Positions 1 through 10,920 of a DNA stretch of 64,000 nucleotides are shown in pieces. Every line of letters begins with the position of its first letter. Within the stretch, counting starts at the first letter, position 1. The notes beneath the pieces were generated by a model. It ran no database searches. It had not been told where the DNA came from and saw nothing but the letters and a program-made list of their open reading frames with translations. The DNA is taken from positions 20,821,965 through 20,885,964 of the forward strand of contig NC_059082.1 in NCBI RefSeq assembly GCF_020497125.1, written 5' to 3'. The stretch comes from Mauremys mutica (Eukaryota; Chordata; Testudines; Geoemydidae). A program made the translations under genes and the position numbers.

Positions 1-1147
1 AAAAAAATTAAGATGAAATGTTTATTTTTTAAAAATTGCCATGATCAATGCCAAAAAACACAATGTGTGGGCTGCAGGGAGAGTGCTGGGAGCAATATTA
101 TTCATGCTAAATACTGGTGTCTGATTTGCCTCCTTTTAAAATGATGATACTATAGATAAGAATCCAGCAGAATTATCAATTGCTAGTTTCATTTTAATGT
201 GAAAAACATTCAGGATTTAGCTTTCAGAAGAGTTACAAAATATACAATAAAACTATTGCTTTGTGTCTTTCCATTTCCCTTCTGCTTGGAACTGAAGGCT
301 TATTTTAGAAAAAGACCTATATATTTGAATATGCATAACATGATACTCGTATCAAACACTCTAAATGAGTTATTTGCTTTCTGTATACAAAATGCACTCT
401 TCTAATAAGCCAACAGATTTAGCCCAGTGGTATTTTTTATTATCAGGAAGCTTTGTTGTATGGTTAAACTGATGGTTGCATACGGCTAACTTTCTGAAAA
501 TCCTTCCCCACAAATTACTTTTTGATTGATTCAAACATGAGGGTATGTTAATCTATTTTTAAAAAGAGATGTCAAGTTAGTGTCCCACAAGAGTTCAACA
601 GCTGTCCTTTATCTTAATTACAAGAACGTAACATTTTAGCTTTTTTCTTTTTGCAGGTTTTATCTGTGTAGCTGATAGAGGGAACACTTCCTAGAAAAAC
701 AACTTAATTAAATAACAAAGCTAGACAAAAAAAGTATTGCGGAGATATTGTAATCTGCTCTTTATGGGATAAATTATACACAGTGATCACTGTTAAGAAG
801 TCAACATTTTGCAATATCTTTACTGCCCTCTACTTAGAATGGGACACAATGGAAATGTCTCCGTGGGGTAACTGCTGGTAATTGTTGACTTTTTAATGGC
901 AATCACAGAGAGGGAAATAAAAATACAGTTGAAATTCACCCCGTGTAATGGTCTAGCACAAAGCCTATACACCTCTTAAGACATTGGCTTTCTCCACATT
1001 GCACTGTATAGGTTCAGACAAAATTTGCGATTAGTTTCTAGTACCAATATAAACACATCACAGCAAACTTGAGTGGTTTGTATGTGTCCATTTGTAACAC
1101 ACATTACAAATTATATACTGCAAATTATACACTGTTATTTCTATAGA
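1..1147. other. Unassigned AT-rich sequence
   Basis: No gene or repeat was recognised. The longest open frame (199-405 +, 68 codons) has no family signature and occurs at the rate expected for AT-rich DNA. Confidence 0.5.
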
Positions 1148-1316
1148 CAAAGATTTTCAAAAGTGACTTTTGGGTGCCCAATTTGAAACACCTTAAAAAG
1201 GCCTGATTTTCAAAAAGTACCAATCATCTTTCTTCAGAAAACCAGACCCCTTTAAGGTTGGCCTTAACTGAAAACACCCCAAATCACTACTCACTTTAAA
1301 AATCTTGGTCACAATT
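1148..1316. mobile_element. Palindromic MITE-like element
   Basis: The left end (AAGATTTTCAAAAGTGAC) is answered at the right end by its diverged reverse complement (CACTTTAAAAATCTT). The inner arms also pair, with GGGTGCCCA/GGCCTGATTTTC against AAAACCAGACCCC. The unit is about 160 bp and has no coding capacity. Its fold-back layout matches a non-autonomous DNA transposon family I recall as common in turtles and crocodilians. The family name is not asserted. Confidence 0.6.
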
Positions 1317-1462
1317 TTAGCTGTGTGCCTGTATGTCTGCCTGTGACGCTTATGCCCCCTGGTTACATCACCCACTTACTTTTGATGTCACAAAGTTAGC
1401 ACTAAACAGCCTGCTCTTTAAGGTTGACCCTTCTCTGATGTCACTGTCTCACCACTCAAAAA

Positions 1463-1594
1463 TGACAGGTTTCAGAGTAGCAGCCGTGTTAGTCTGTATC
1501 CGCAAAAAGAACAGGAGTACTTGCGGCACCTTTGAGACTAACAAATTTATTTCAGCATAAGCTTTCGTGGGCTACAGCTCACTTCTTCGGATGT
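1463..1594 (+). repeat. Interspersed repeat common in reptile genomes
   Basis: The segment from CAGGTTTCAGAGTAGCAGCC to CACTTCTTCGGATGTAT is a sequence I recognise as a very abundant dispersed repeat in turtle assemblies. It has sharp edges against the flanking sequence, and a purine-rich tract follows it. I see no convincing pol III A/B boxes or terminal inverted repeats, so its class (SINE or DNA element) is left open. Confidence 0.6.
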
Positions 1595-1637
1595 ATAGAA
1601 TGAGGTATTCATGGGAAAACAGCAGCAGGTGAATGGA

Positions 1638-1722
1638 AGAGAGGCAAGATAGAAAAGAGGAGGGGGAAAAAAGATAGGAGAGGAAGAAGAGATGAAAAGA
1701 AAGAGAGAGAGAAGGGGAAGGG
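1638..1722 (+). repeat. Purine-rich (GA) low-complexity tract
   Basis: About 85 bases are almost entirely A and G, with GAGAGA and GGGGGAAAAAA runs. This is low-complexity sequence next to the preceding repeat and could be a decayed tail of it. Confidence 0.7.
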
Positions 1723-2270
1723 ACTGCTTTCTCCGATGTTACCATTCCTACAGATATGAATTTTTAACTGGGACCAGTTAGTATTTTTTTATAATAATTA
1801 AAAACATACATACATGTCTGGTCCTCTGATCCCTATATGGGAACATACCCATTGACTTCCCTTCGAATTTTGCTTGATTCAGTACTAAAGGTTCAGGGTA
1901 ACATTTTAGGGTTTACAACATTGCTTGCAAAAGAATAAAAAAGGTGGCTAACGTAACCCCCTTTTCTCCCCCCCCAAAAATAAAAAAGTCTCCGTTTGCC
2001 CTCAGACTAAGCACAGAAAGGGCAATTAACAATGTGAAAGCAAAAGCCATCATATTTGATCTGACGGGATGACCCTTTTTTGAGGAGAAAAGGATATCTG
2101 AGAGCTCATTTCGGTGACCTTCCAGGGTCAGAACTTTCAATTATGTCAAGTTAGTTGAATCACATGTGCTGGTTTTGTGATTCAGGCTGGATCAATGCAA
2201 TGTGCTCCACTGAGGATGACTATGAATTAATCAATCTCATTTCACTTAGTGGACAGTCAGTGAGGTTGGG
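1723..2270. other. Unassigned sequence
   Basis: Nothing was recognised. A 75-codon minus-strand frame (1913-2140) crosses a homopolymer C run and has no family signature. Confidence 0.45.
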
Positions 2271-2274
2271 AAGT

Positions 2275-2335
2275 AAGTACCACAAGATGAGAGATCATGC
2301 CTTTCATCAGCTGAGCTATCCAGCTACCCCTGTTT
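2275..2335 (-). repeat. tRNA-like (SINE head or tRNA pseudogene)
   Basis: Read on the minus strand, the segment contains TAGCTCAGCTG, a perfect match to the pol III A-box pattern (TRGYNNARNNG), inside GGATAGCTCAGCTGATGAAA. The expected B-box is degraded (GGTACTTACTTCCC) and the D arm no longer pairs well. This fits an old tRNA-derived SINE or a decayed tRNA copy rather than a working tRNA gene. Confidence 0.45.
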
Positions 2336-3625
2336 TGGTCCCCCCCCCCTTTTCCCTAAGTTAACTTGAAACCATGCAAAAATAATGTTAGGTGGCAGAA
2401 TCCTAAGAGGGAATTTAACTGTCACATCTATTCAGAGTTGTATGTTTCATGCCAAATTGGAACCTGATGTTCAGTAATACTGTTTTTGACACTTCTGTGT
2501 TATAAAAGTAAAGATCCCTCCTTGCTCAAGGATGTCTATGACACTTCTGCCACTTCTCTTGCTGTCACGGAATGCAGCCCAGATGTTCCCTGCATTAAGC
2601 AGGGCATTGCCACAGCTGCTACTCAGTGTAGAAAAATATTGGGCTCGAAGCAAATGTATCAAAGAGCATCTTTTCTCCTTTTTACTGACGTTTTTGGAGG
2701 GCAATACCTTATGATGTGCATAAAAGATAAAGGAGGGAAGCTCTGAGGCTTAGAAGCAGTGGACAGGGGTGCAATTTCTCTGGCTCTTGATCAAAGCAAC
2801 ACAGAGCTATTACTATCCATTTGCTTCCCCTCCTTCTAGAAAAATATTCCTTACTAAAAAATACCTGCCAGAGCAGCTTCTGCTGTACCTGCTAGAGAAC
2901 TAGACTGGAAAAAAGAGGGTTTTTTAAAAAAAAGAACAAAAATGCAAATAATGGAACCCTGCCAGTTTGAAATGTAGCCTGTCTTTGGGCTACATTGTGC
3001 CCTTATTTAACAAAGGTGTAATCGAGAAGAAGGCACACTCCTCCCCTGTCCTTGTCCCCCCCCGTCCCCCCCCCCCCGACCTTGAATCATGGTCTGGTGC
3101 ACAGAATTGCTCCTGCTCCCTGTGTGAGCAAGTAGGGTCAGAGAGGGTGGCGAAGAGGCAGAGCTTTGGCTCCAATCCCTCACTTGCTGGTCAGAGTAGC
3201 TGACTATATATATGGGGAAGAATATATATATATATCTATCTCCAGCATTCTTCCTGGATCTACAGTAATTTACTTCCCTGGGAGCAAGAGGGGAAGCAAG
3301 GGAAATTCTGAGTGACAATTCTTTGCTGGAGTTGCTGCTGGGATGGAGAAGTTACACACCATTCTGTACACAGGGGCTGAGCCTGAAGGCTTATTCTAAC
3401 CTTATTCTGCATGATAAATATCATTTTTTTCTCCAGAGATCTCCCTCCAAGATCCTCTCAGAGTTAAACGAATTATCCCTGCTTCTAACTTTCCCCTGTT
3501 AAGAGGTCAGGTAAAGTATACTGCAAATGGCTTCCTTTGTGCAGCTCAAGAACACATTTTACTGCTGCATATTCTTGACCATCATCAACTGTCACATATT
3601 CTATTAACTATTTACACATAAATAA
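2336..3625. other. Unassigned sequence with poly-C tracts
   Basis: No gene was recognised. A C-run lies at about 2340-2350 and a 23-base C-rich run at 3056-3078, followed by short AT dinucleotide stretches near 3205-3238. Overlapping short frames on both strands at 2471-2746 (77 and 86 codons) have no recognisable domain. Confidence 0.45.
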
Positions 3626-3910
3626 AGCTGGTCGGAAAACAGAATTTCCATTTTGCAAGAAATTCCAGTATGTCGACATTTGTTTTCATCCCAAATCTGG
3701 GCAAAAAGACAAATTAGGCAAAATTTTCACGGAACAAAAATTGCTGAATTTTTCTTATGTTGAAACAAAATGTTCTGCTCCATCTTGAAATGTCACTTTT
3801 AGAAAATATATATTTTGCTGAAGTGGGCATTTTCCTGCAAGAAAGATTGATTTTGACAAAATCACATCTTCTGAACACAATTTTTTGTTGGAAGTTTTTT
3901 TTAATCAGCT
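3626..3910. mobile_element. AT-rich inverted-repeat element, AGCTGGTC family
   Basis: It starts AGCTGGTCGGAAAA and ends TTTTTTTTAATCAGCT, an imperfect terminal inverted repeat. The interior is rich in TTTTG/CAAAA words that fold on themselves. Related pieces appear near 16115, 49541, 53926 and 55500. It looks like a non-autonomous DNA transposon family, and no coding remains. Confidence 0.5.
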
Positions 3911-4097
3911 CAACCGATAAAGACATTACAGCCTTTAAATTCCCCTCCGTTAAAAATCTTATGGTACAGCACTCTTTCTCTGAATAAGGAGTAATGGATG
4001 CAGCTTCACCAGAAAGGGTCAGCCCTGCTCCCTTTAGGATCTATTGGGCATTACCAGAGTGACACGAGGGATTTCTATATAAATTGCCTATTGTGCT

Positions 4098-4232
4098 TCC
4101 CCTTCCTCCGACCTCTGTTTACTTGTCTGTGCTAGTGAGGTCTTTGGAGCAGGGTTCGTCCTCCTTGGAAAGCACCTGGCACACAGTGGGTGTAACAGCA
4201 AATAAATAATAAGAATAATGAATAATAATACT
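4098..4232 (+). repeat. MIR/L2-type 3' tail
   Basis: The order CTTTGGAGCAGGG, then AAGCACCTGGCACACAGTGG, then AATAAATAATAA is the shared 3' end of MIR SINEs and L2 LINEs. The copy is old and 5' truncated. No tRNA-related head is visible. Confidence 0.65.
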
Positions 4233-5289
4233 GCTGCCTGGATTGACTGCTCTGCTTCTGTAACAGAACAGAACCAGCCAGCCTGCTAATAAAGATTGAG
4301 TTTGGAACCACACCTATTTTCTGCATGTTACTGCTGAGCCATCTATCTTAACATCTGCCATCCATATCAACCACTTCATTACCCAAATATTAATAGGAAT
4401 GACCATTTTCATGTGGCATACCAAAAGTGATATCGTACCTTTTGTTGTTTGCAGCCATTGCCTCCCAAACAATATCCCTGGATTACAACATGTTTCTCCT
4501 AACATCGTTATTGCTTCTGCACTGATAGAGACGTTAACAAAGGGCACTCATGTTGACCTCTGTTTGATACAAAATACAGAGAGCAGCCAGCCTGCTGATG
4601 AACATACTGATGTGCTATCTTTGAGTGTGTTGACCTTCTGTTCTGTGCCGCCACTTTTAGTCCCCATCTGGGACTGAGTGCTGCAAATTGATCAGGAATG
4701 ATACTCTGCCATGGTTGCCATCTAATCTGCTGCCACTCCAAACATGTTCATTACAGAGGGTGTCACTTTCACTATCAGGTGCTGTAGGACACATGTGCAT
4801 GGGGTGGTGATTATTATAGATAAACTTAGGGGGAGATTATGGTGTTTTGCTGAAGAATCTGGGGTGGGAAAGAGTGAGGGGATAACTTTATGGCTGTCAT
4901 CCCCCCACCTTCCCATAATTATGTGAATGCCCCTCCCTTACTGTAGGATCTGGGCTCAGTATGGGAGAAAGCAGTCCAGGGTCACATAAATCCACAAGCC
5001 ATTGACCCTTACAGAGTGGGAGTGCAGGAATGGTAGAGGCCACTGCAGCAACAGAAAGTAACAGCAGCCCTATTGCCAGTTTATAACCTATGGGGAAGAT
5101 TTCATCTCACGCTTGTGGACTGCCGCCCATTCGTCTTACTGGCTATTCAGGATGGGTGCACCGTGTAGAAGGGTGGGTTTTTCCTCAGGAATTATTGTGT
5201 TCTTAATAAAAATGCAGCTTAGTTTTGCCAAAGTTCATTCTGTATTCTCCTAAATTGAGCATGCTCTTGGCAATATTCTCTGGTCCTGA
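4233..5289. other. Unassigned sequence
   Basis: No repeat or gene was recognised. A 92-codon plus frame (4399-4677) shows no domain, and an overlapping antisense frame is about as long, so neither is supported as coding. Confidence 0.4.
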
Positions 5290-5676
5290 GATGAAATTAA
5301 TGAAATTAATGAAATGAAATGAATAGGCAGCAGGTTTAAAACAAATAAAAGGAAGTTTTTCTTCACGCAGCGCACAGTCAACTCCTTACCTGAGGAGGTT
5401 GTGAAGGCTAGGACTATAACAATGTTTAAAAGGGGACTGGATAAATTCATGGTGGCTAAGTCCATAAATGGCTATTAGCTAGGATGGGTAAGAATGGTGT
5501 CCCTAGCCTCTGTTCATCAGAGGATGGAGATGGATGGCGGGAGAGAGATCACTTGATCATTGCCTGTTAGGTTCACTCCCTCTGGGGCACCTGGCATTGG
5601 CCACTGTCAGTAGACAGATACTGGGCTAGATGGACCTTTGGTCTGACCCCGGTACGGCCGTTCTTATGTTCTTATA
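5290..5676 (+). mobile_element. CR1 LINE, 3' end (GTTCTTAT-tail subfamily)
   Basis: This is the last part of CR1 ORF2 followed by the full 3' untranslated region, ending in two GTTCTTAT units at 5661-5676. The coding part reads as the AAGxxxxxx [20 protein letters not shown] C-terminus, with an in-frame stop near the 5' edge (5334 region). The 3' part includes ATGGACCTTTGGTCTGACC. The 5' boundary is blurred by ATTAATGAA repeats at 5291-5320. It is the same subfamily as the minus-strand copy at 20503-21250 and is severely 5' truncated, as is usual for CR1. Confidence 0.9.
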
Positions 5677-7904
5677 TCACATTCTAAATTACTAAAATTA
5701 TTAGCATCTCCCATTGCAGAGTTAACCTATATTTATTGATTGCATATATGTGGCACACAGTAATAGTAAGATCATTTAACCACACCTTCTAAATATATGT
5801 TTATCCTTCAGTGTAGAAAATATGCTTTACCATTAAGTGTGCAATTCGATATACTGTACATTTTTAGCTACTAAGTGCATTTTCACAAAATATGCTGGTT
5901 TTTTTATGAACATTTTTGCTTGAGCATGGGGAATAAACCAAGGACACTACTTTCTTCTATGGATAGTTTTTATGGATACTATTTTATTTCAAGGTCTGTT
6001 TTTACTGACAGAATGAATTAATTTTTAATCTATCATTAATGTGATAAATAATACTTACTGGACAAAAAGGTTTATAAAACAATGATACTTTAGAAAGTTC
6101 TGTATTATTTCTTAAGGCTTCCAAAACAAGCACTCAGATATAATTGCTTAAAGCTGACTTCAAAAGATTCCGTTTCAATGCGACGCAAGGTGGCTGCTGG
6201 CAAATATATAGCTCTCACCATCTTAAATATGTGCTTCTTGTAATCTGTTCTACAAGACTTAAAAATGAATAAATATGGTATGGTAAAACAGATTTTATGC
6301 TTAACCTGCCATACCTTGGAAACAGGGTAATAATTATAGAAATGGCTGAAGCTTGTGTGGTGGTTTGTTTGTTTAAGTCAAGTACACCCACAGTGTTTCT
6401 CTTTTCCAAGTTCAATTATTAACTCCACTTAAAACCCAATCCCCGTGTGTGTTGACAAAAATCTCAGAAACATAAAAAGATTTAATAGCAATACTTGGCA
6501 TAAAATTTTTTGGCAACATGAACTGAAGGGCACATGAAATGGAGTTGAAAGACACACTTCCCTACCCTCAGACCAGTTTTATCAGAGTCCAAACTCTAAT
6601 GTTCCTTTATTTTGGCAAAATCAAAACTTACTGTTAACTACAGAAGTGTTCTGGGTTTTTTGTCAAGGTGAAAGCAGTTTAGATCCCTGTAATTTGTTCT
6701 GCATGCTGAGATATCATTCACTGTTTGCAATAAAAATTTTTATGATAAGATTCTTTGTTACATTGCTAAACCTATAAAATATATTGATATAATATTTCTC
6801 AAATCCTAAAACTGATCTTCTGAACACACCTTTTCATTCAGGGTTAAAAACAAAAGATTATTTCTTCACATCTCATATTAATTTGGTAGCTTTTTCCCTT
6901 ATCACAGGTCTAGCCATGGAAGATATTTTACAATCTTTTTGGTCTATTCCAGCTTTTCTTTTTTGTCATACAAAAATCAAAGTACTTTAACTTTTTCACT
7001 GACCTTATTCTAATAGTACATATTAATGTATATTAATAGTACAAATTAATCAGAAAAATTAGATGAAACCTAATTTTCTCCAGAACATAATCAGAGTTCA
7101 AGTATCACTTCCTTTTTCATTTGTCTCTATGGAGGCCTGTTTATTCAAGTAATAATTTCTTGGAGCATATTACTAATACATGTGATGGCAAAACCTAAGA
7201 AATTTTAAACTTTAATTTTTTTAATGAAAATTGAGTTCAGTCTATTTTTTGACTATATCATTTAGGTCTTTTTTATTATTGAACTTTCACAGCAGCAAAT
7301 GCTAAAAGGGCCTATTCCTTGATTCTTGGGCACATTCCTAGCATGGATGCTAGTTAAAGATGCTACCAGAGATCTGTAAATTCTCTTACTGATTTAGGAT
7401 CCTTAGTGGACCATATGCCAACAGAGGATAGTCATAGCATGTCCGCTTTCCAGCCATTTGCACAACTTCACATGCCCCCTCTGCTGAGATGTTGGGGATG
7501 GCAGGTTTGGGAAGGGTAGTGGCATACTTTTACCAGCAATGTGTTCCACGATGTTAGGGGAATTTTTGGTTGACAGCTTTTGCCCAGTTTCCAGACCTTT
7601 TTTTCATTGAGTGGTGCAGACAAGCCAGATCTGATTAGAGAAAAACAGCCCGTAAAGTGGAAACTCGTGTTCCATTTGACATTTCTGTATTAATTCATTT
7701 ACAATGTCCACAAAATTCAACTGAACTATTTCATGATATTGGCTGATTTTTTTTAAGTTTGAAGAAAAATCCCTTTAGACATTTTTGCTTTATCAAAATG
7801 GGATCAAAATAATCCTCCTTTTTCTGCTTTAAAAATACGTTTGTGTTGTTGGGCATGAATAACTAAAAATGGCTGAACTTTACAATTTCACATTACTAGT
7901 ACTT
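5677..7904. other. Unassigned AT-rich sequence
   Basis: No gene, RNA or named repeat was recognised in about 2.2 kb. The longest frame is 66 codons (6215-6415, minus) and has no family signature. Confidence 0.45.
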
Positions 7905-7985
7905 ACAGTATATTGCAATAGCACCTAAAGGCTCCAGCCTACTATTGTGGCCTACTGTACCCCAAACAGCTACAATTTAATACAC
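7905..7985 (-). repeat. MIR/L2-type 3' tail (reverse orientation)
   Basis: TATTGCAATAGCACCTAAAG followed by GGCTCCAGCC and a CTGTACCCC word matches the reverse complement of the MIR/L2 3' end. It is diverged and short. The 40 bases after it (TGATCCTGCCAACACTTATA) resemble an arm of the short palindromic repeats seen elsewhere in the window. Confidence 0.5.
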
Positions 7986-8392
7986 TGATCCTGCCAACAC
8001 TTATAATGGGCTGAACTGTGAGCATATGCCACAGAAGTCAAGCAAAGTAAAATTAACTAAGTTAACAATAATGGAAAATTTGCTTCCATTCATCATTATA
8101 AATTTTCTAAGACCCCCTGAATCCTGCAGTGGGCTTTGCACAAGCTCAGGTAGCCTGCTCACATGAGGATCTTTGGAGGATGGAAGACTTAGTTTTTAGT
8201 CATATGGTTACCACAAAGAAACAAAGTCCATATGTAAGTATGTGTACATTGAGTGCCCCCAGGCATCCAGTATCTAATATTGATGCTCAGATGATATTTG
8301 CATACACACTTACCTTGCCAACTGCAAGCTGAATCCCATGTACACACAGTCTCCCCTCACCAGTTTACATTCACACACACATCAGATCCTTG
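7986..8392. other. Unassigned sequence
   Basis: Nothing was recognised. A short CACACACAC run sits near 8371-8380, just before the LTR insertion site. Confidence 0.4.
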
Positions 8393-8894
8393 CACACTGT
8401 AAGGGGGCGGACTCACCCTTGTGGCGCCTCCTGCTGGTCTCTCAGGGAATTAGCCCGATGTCCTGCCCAGTGCGCCCTCTGCAGGCCGGTGATCTGCCAC
8501 AGCTTGGCCCCTGTGTCCCTCCCAGGACCCCCATGCCCCTTTAACTGGGTGCTGCCCCCTGGCAGTACCCCCACAGTTCTGGGTCTCCCCCTCCCAGGGG
8601 AACCCCCACCCACTATCCCCACTTTGCCTCAGTCTTGGCTACTGCCCTGTCTCCATCTAGCTCCTGTTCACTGGGGCAGACTGCAGTATAAACCACTCAT
8701 CACCAGGGCCGCCCAGAGGGGGGGCAAGTGGGGTAATTTGCCCCAGGCCCCGGGCCCCGCAGGGGCCCCAACGAGAGAATGTCGGAGGCTCCCCCCCCAC
8801 CTCCGCCTTCCCCCATCCCCTGGTGCCTCAGCGTGCTGCGTCCAGGAGCAGCCCTGGACAGAGCTAAAGCGGTGTGGCTCAGGTGGGGTGAGCG

Positions 8895-9360
8895 TCTCCT
8901 GCTCAGAGCCGCATGGTAAGGGGGCGGGGCCTGAGCGCCTCCCGCTCAGAGCCGCATGGTAAGGGGGCGGGGCCTGAGCGCCTCCCGCTCGGAGCCGCAT
9001 GGTAAGGGGGCGGGGCCTGAGTGCCTCCTGCTCGGAGCCGCATGGTAAGGGGGCGGGGCCTGAGCGCCTCCCGCTCAGAGCCGCATGGTAAGGGGGCGGG
9101 GCCTGAGCACCTCCCGCTCAGAGCCGCATGGTAAGGGGGCGAGGCCTGAGCTCTTCCCGCTCAGAGCCGCATGGGAAGGGGGCGGGGCCTGAGCGCCTCC
9201 CGCTCAGAGCCGCATGGTAAGGGGGCGAGGCCTGAGCGCCTCCCGCTCAGAGCCGCATGGTAAGGGGGCGAGGCCTGAGCGCCTCCCGCTCAGAGCCGCA
9301 TGGTAAGGGGGCAGGGCCTGAGCACCTCCTGCTCAGAGCCACATGGTAAGAGTGCGGGGC
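8895..9360 (+). repeat. Minisatellite, 43-bp unit, about 10.8 copies
   Basis: Units start at 8895, 8938, 8981 and every 43 bases to 9325. The unit core is GAGCCGCATGGTAAGGGGGC, followed by GGGGCCTGAGCG and CCTCCCGCTC. Copies differ by only a few substitutions and the last is degenerate. The array lies wholly inside the hAT element. Confidence 0.95.
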
Positions 9361-9483
9361 TGCAAGCTCAGGACCCGATGGAGCCAGGCTGCTGCAGTGC
9401 TGTCCAGGGGCCAGAGCAGCTCCTGGACGCAGCGCACTGAGGCTCCAGGAGAGGGGGGAGGCGGGAGTAAGCAGCATGGTAAG

Positions 9484-10008
9484 CCCCTCTGAGCCAGACA
9501 CCCCCCAGATCCCCCCCCAGCCCTGACCACCAGCTCCGAGCCCAGCCCCTCTGAGCTGGGCACCCCCCAACCCCATCTCCCTGCAGCCCTGATCCCCAGC
9601 TCTGAGCCCAGCCCCACTGAGCCGGGCACCCCCCGATCCTATACCCCTGCAGCCCTGACCCCCAGCTTTGAGCCCAGCCCCACTTAGCTGGGCACCCCCC
9701 ACCCCATCTCCCTGCAGCCCCGACCCCCAGCTCTGAGCCCAGCCCCTCTGAGCCGAACACCCCCCGACCCCATCTCCCTGCAGCGCTGACCTCCAGCTCT
9801 AAGCACAGCCCCTCTGAGCTGGGCACCCCCCGTCCTCCGCCCACAGCCCTGACCCCCAGCTCTGAGCCCAGCCCCTCTGAGCCGGGCACCCTCTGATCCC
9901 ATCCCCCCATAGCCCTGACCCCCAGCTCTGAGCCCAGCCCCTCTGAGCCGGGCACCCCCTGGCCCCTTCCCCCCACAGCTCTGAGTCCAGCCCCTGTGAA
10001 CCAGGCTT
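9484..10008 (+). repeat. Minisatellite, ~53-67-bp unit, about 8 copies
   Basis: The recurring block is CCCCTCTGAGCCGGGCACCC, then a variable CCGACCCCATCTCC stretch, then CAGCCCTGACCCCCAGCTCT and GAGCCCAG. Unit length varies through small indels in the C-rich part. It gives long glycine-rich open frames on the minus strand (for example 9368-9976), which I judge non-coding. Confidence 0.9.
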
Positions 10009-10179
10009 TCCCCGATCCAGAGCCCAGCTCCCCACCCAGCCCTGGGCAACAGCAGTGCCATCCCCAGGCAGCAACAGCCTATTGGCAGCAACCATCACCC
10101 AGCAACAGCCCATTGTGTAATCGGAAAGGTATACATACCATTAAAGCATTTAATGTTTTTAAATCATGTATTTCATGTA

Positions 10180-10367
10180 CACCTCCACCCCGATATAACG
10201 CAACCCAATATAACACAAATTCGAATATAACGCGGTAAAGCAGTGCTCCGGGGGGGTGGGGCTGCGCACTCTAGTGGATCAAAGCAAGTTCAATATAACG
10301 CAGTTTCACCTATAACGTGGTAAGACTTTTTGGCTCCCGAGGACAGCGTTATATCGAGGTAGAGGTG
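10180..10367. mobile_element. Tc1/mariner-like MITE nested in the hAT element
   Basis: The terminal inverted repeats are CACCTCCACCCCGATATAAC(GC) on the left and, reverse-complemented, CACCTCTACCTCGATATAAC(GC) on the right (20 of 22 match). They are flanked by TA at 10178-10179 and 10368-10369, the Tc1/mariner target. The 188-bp interior has further AATATAACGC words and no coding capacity. It inserted into the hAT body, so it is the youngest layer of the nest. Confidence 0.85.
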
Positions 10368-10920
10368 TATTTTCAAATTATTAAAAATTAAATTTTTGAA
10401 TGTATTTTGAATGGTTATTTTTTACATTTTCAAATACATAATACTAAAGTATTGCAACTTTTTTTATGGAAGGGCCCCCCAAAATTGCTTTGCCCCAGGC
10501 CCCCTGAATCCTCTGGGCAGCCCTTCTCATCACAGGCAAAGGGGTTTGGACCTGCTGCCTCTGGCTACCCGTGGGCTGCCCCTGCAACCCAGTATCTAAT
10601 AGGTCTTACCAGGCCTGCAGCCCGGGGATTTCCTAGCCGGAGCTCCCCGGCTCCCTTGGCCTTTCCCCAGCCCTGCTCCACTCCAGATACCTGGTTAGGT
10701 CCCTGCAGCCAGGTCCCTCTCCCTTTACAGCTAGAGAGAGACTGCCTGGGCTTCTGGCTCACAGCCTCTTATAGGGGCCAGCTGGGCCTGATTGGAGAAA
10801 GTTGGCTCAGCTGTGGCCATGCCCCAATCAGCCCAGGCTCCTTGCCCCAGCCACAGCCCTCTCCTGAGCTGTTTTAAGCCCTTCAGGGCAGGAGTGGGGT
10901 AACCACCCTGCTACACACAC

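Larger units (their letters stand above)
8704..10525. mobile_element. hAT-type DNA transposon, non-autonomous, with internal minisatellites
   Basis: The element is flanked by a perfect 8-bp target duplication, CTCATCAC, at 8696-8703 and 10526-10533. Its ends are CAGGGCCGCCCAGAGG on the left and, reverse-complemented, AAGGGCTGCCCAGAGG on the right (14 of 16 match). 8-bp duplications and CAGGG-type ends are characteristic of the hAT superfamily. The 1.8-kb body has no transposase; it consists of GC-rich subterminal sequence, a 43-bp minisatellite, a ~65-bp minisatellite and a nested mariner-like MITE. Long open frames on both strands here are products of the repeat periodicity. Confidence 0.85.
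8398..10915 (+). mobile_element. Solo LTR, split by a hAT insertion
   Basis: The two outer pieces (8398-8703 and 10534-10915, together about 690 bp) form one LTR-like unit. It opens with TGTAAGGGGG, closes with CCTGCTACA (TG...CA ends) and is flanked by an identical 5-bp duplication CACAC at 8393-8397 and 10916-10920. No retroviral coding sequence is present, so this is the solo LTR left after recombination between LTRs. No canonical AATAAA was found. The family is not named. The interruption is the hAT element at 8704-10525. The orientation is assumed, since TG...CA is symmetric. Confidence 0.75.

Noticed and set aside
2275..2335. Functional tRNA gene on the minus strand
   Set aside because: The A-box is good, but the B-box and arm pairing are degraded and no T-run terminator stands at the right place.
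8390..8962. 190-codon plus-strand frame, proline-rich
   Set aside because: It crosses the LTR/hAT junction, so it cannot be an ancestral gene.
8895..9360. CRISPR-like array
   Set aside because: The 43-bp units are contiguous with no unique spacers, and the genome is eukaryotic; it is a minisatellite.
9247..10113. Long glycine-rich minus-strand frames of up to 202 codons
   Set aside because: They are translations of the minisatellites; the period and C-rich composition keep stops out in several frames at once.
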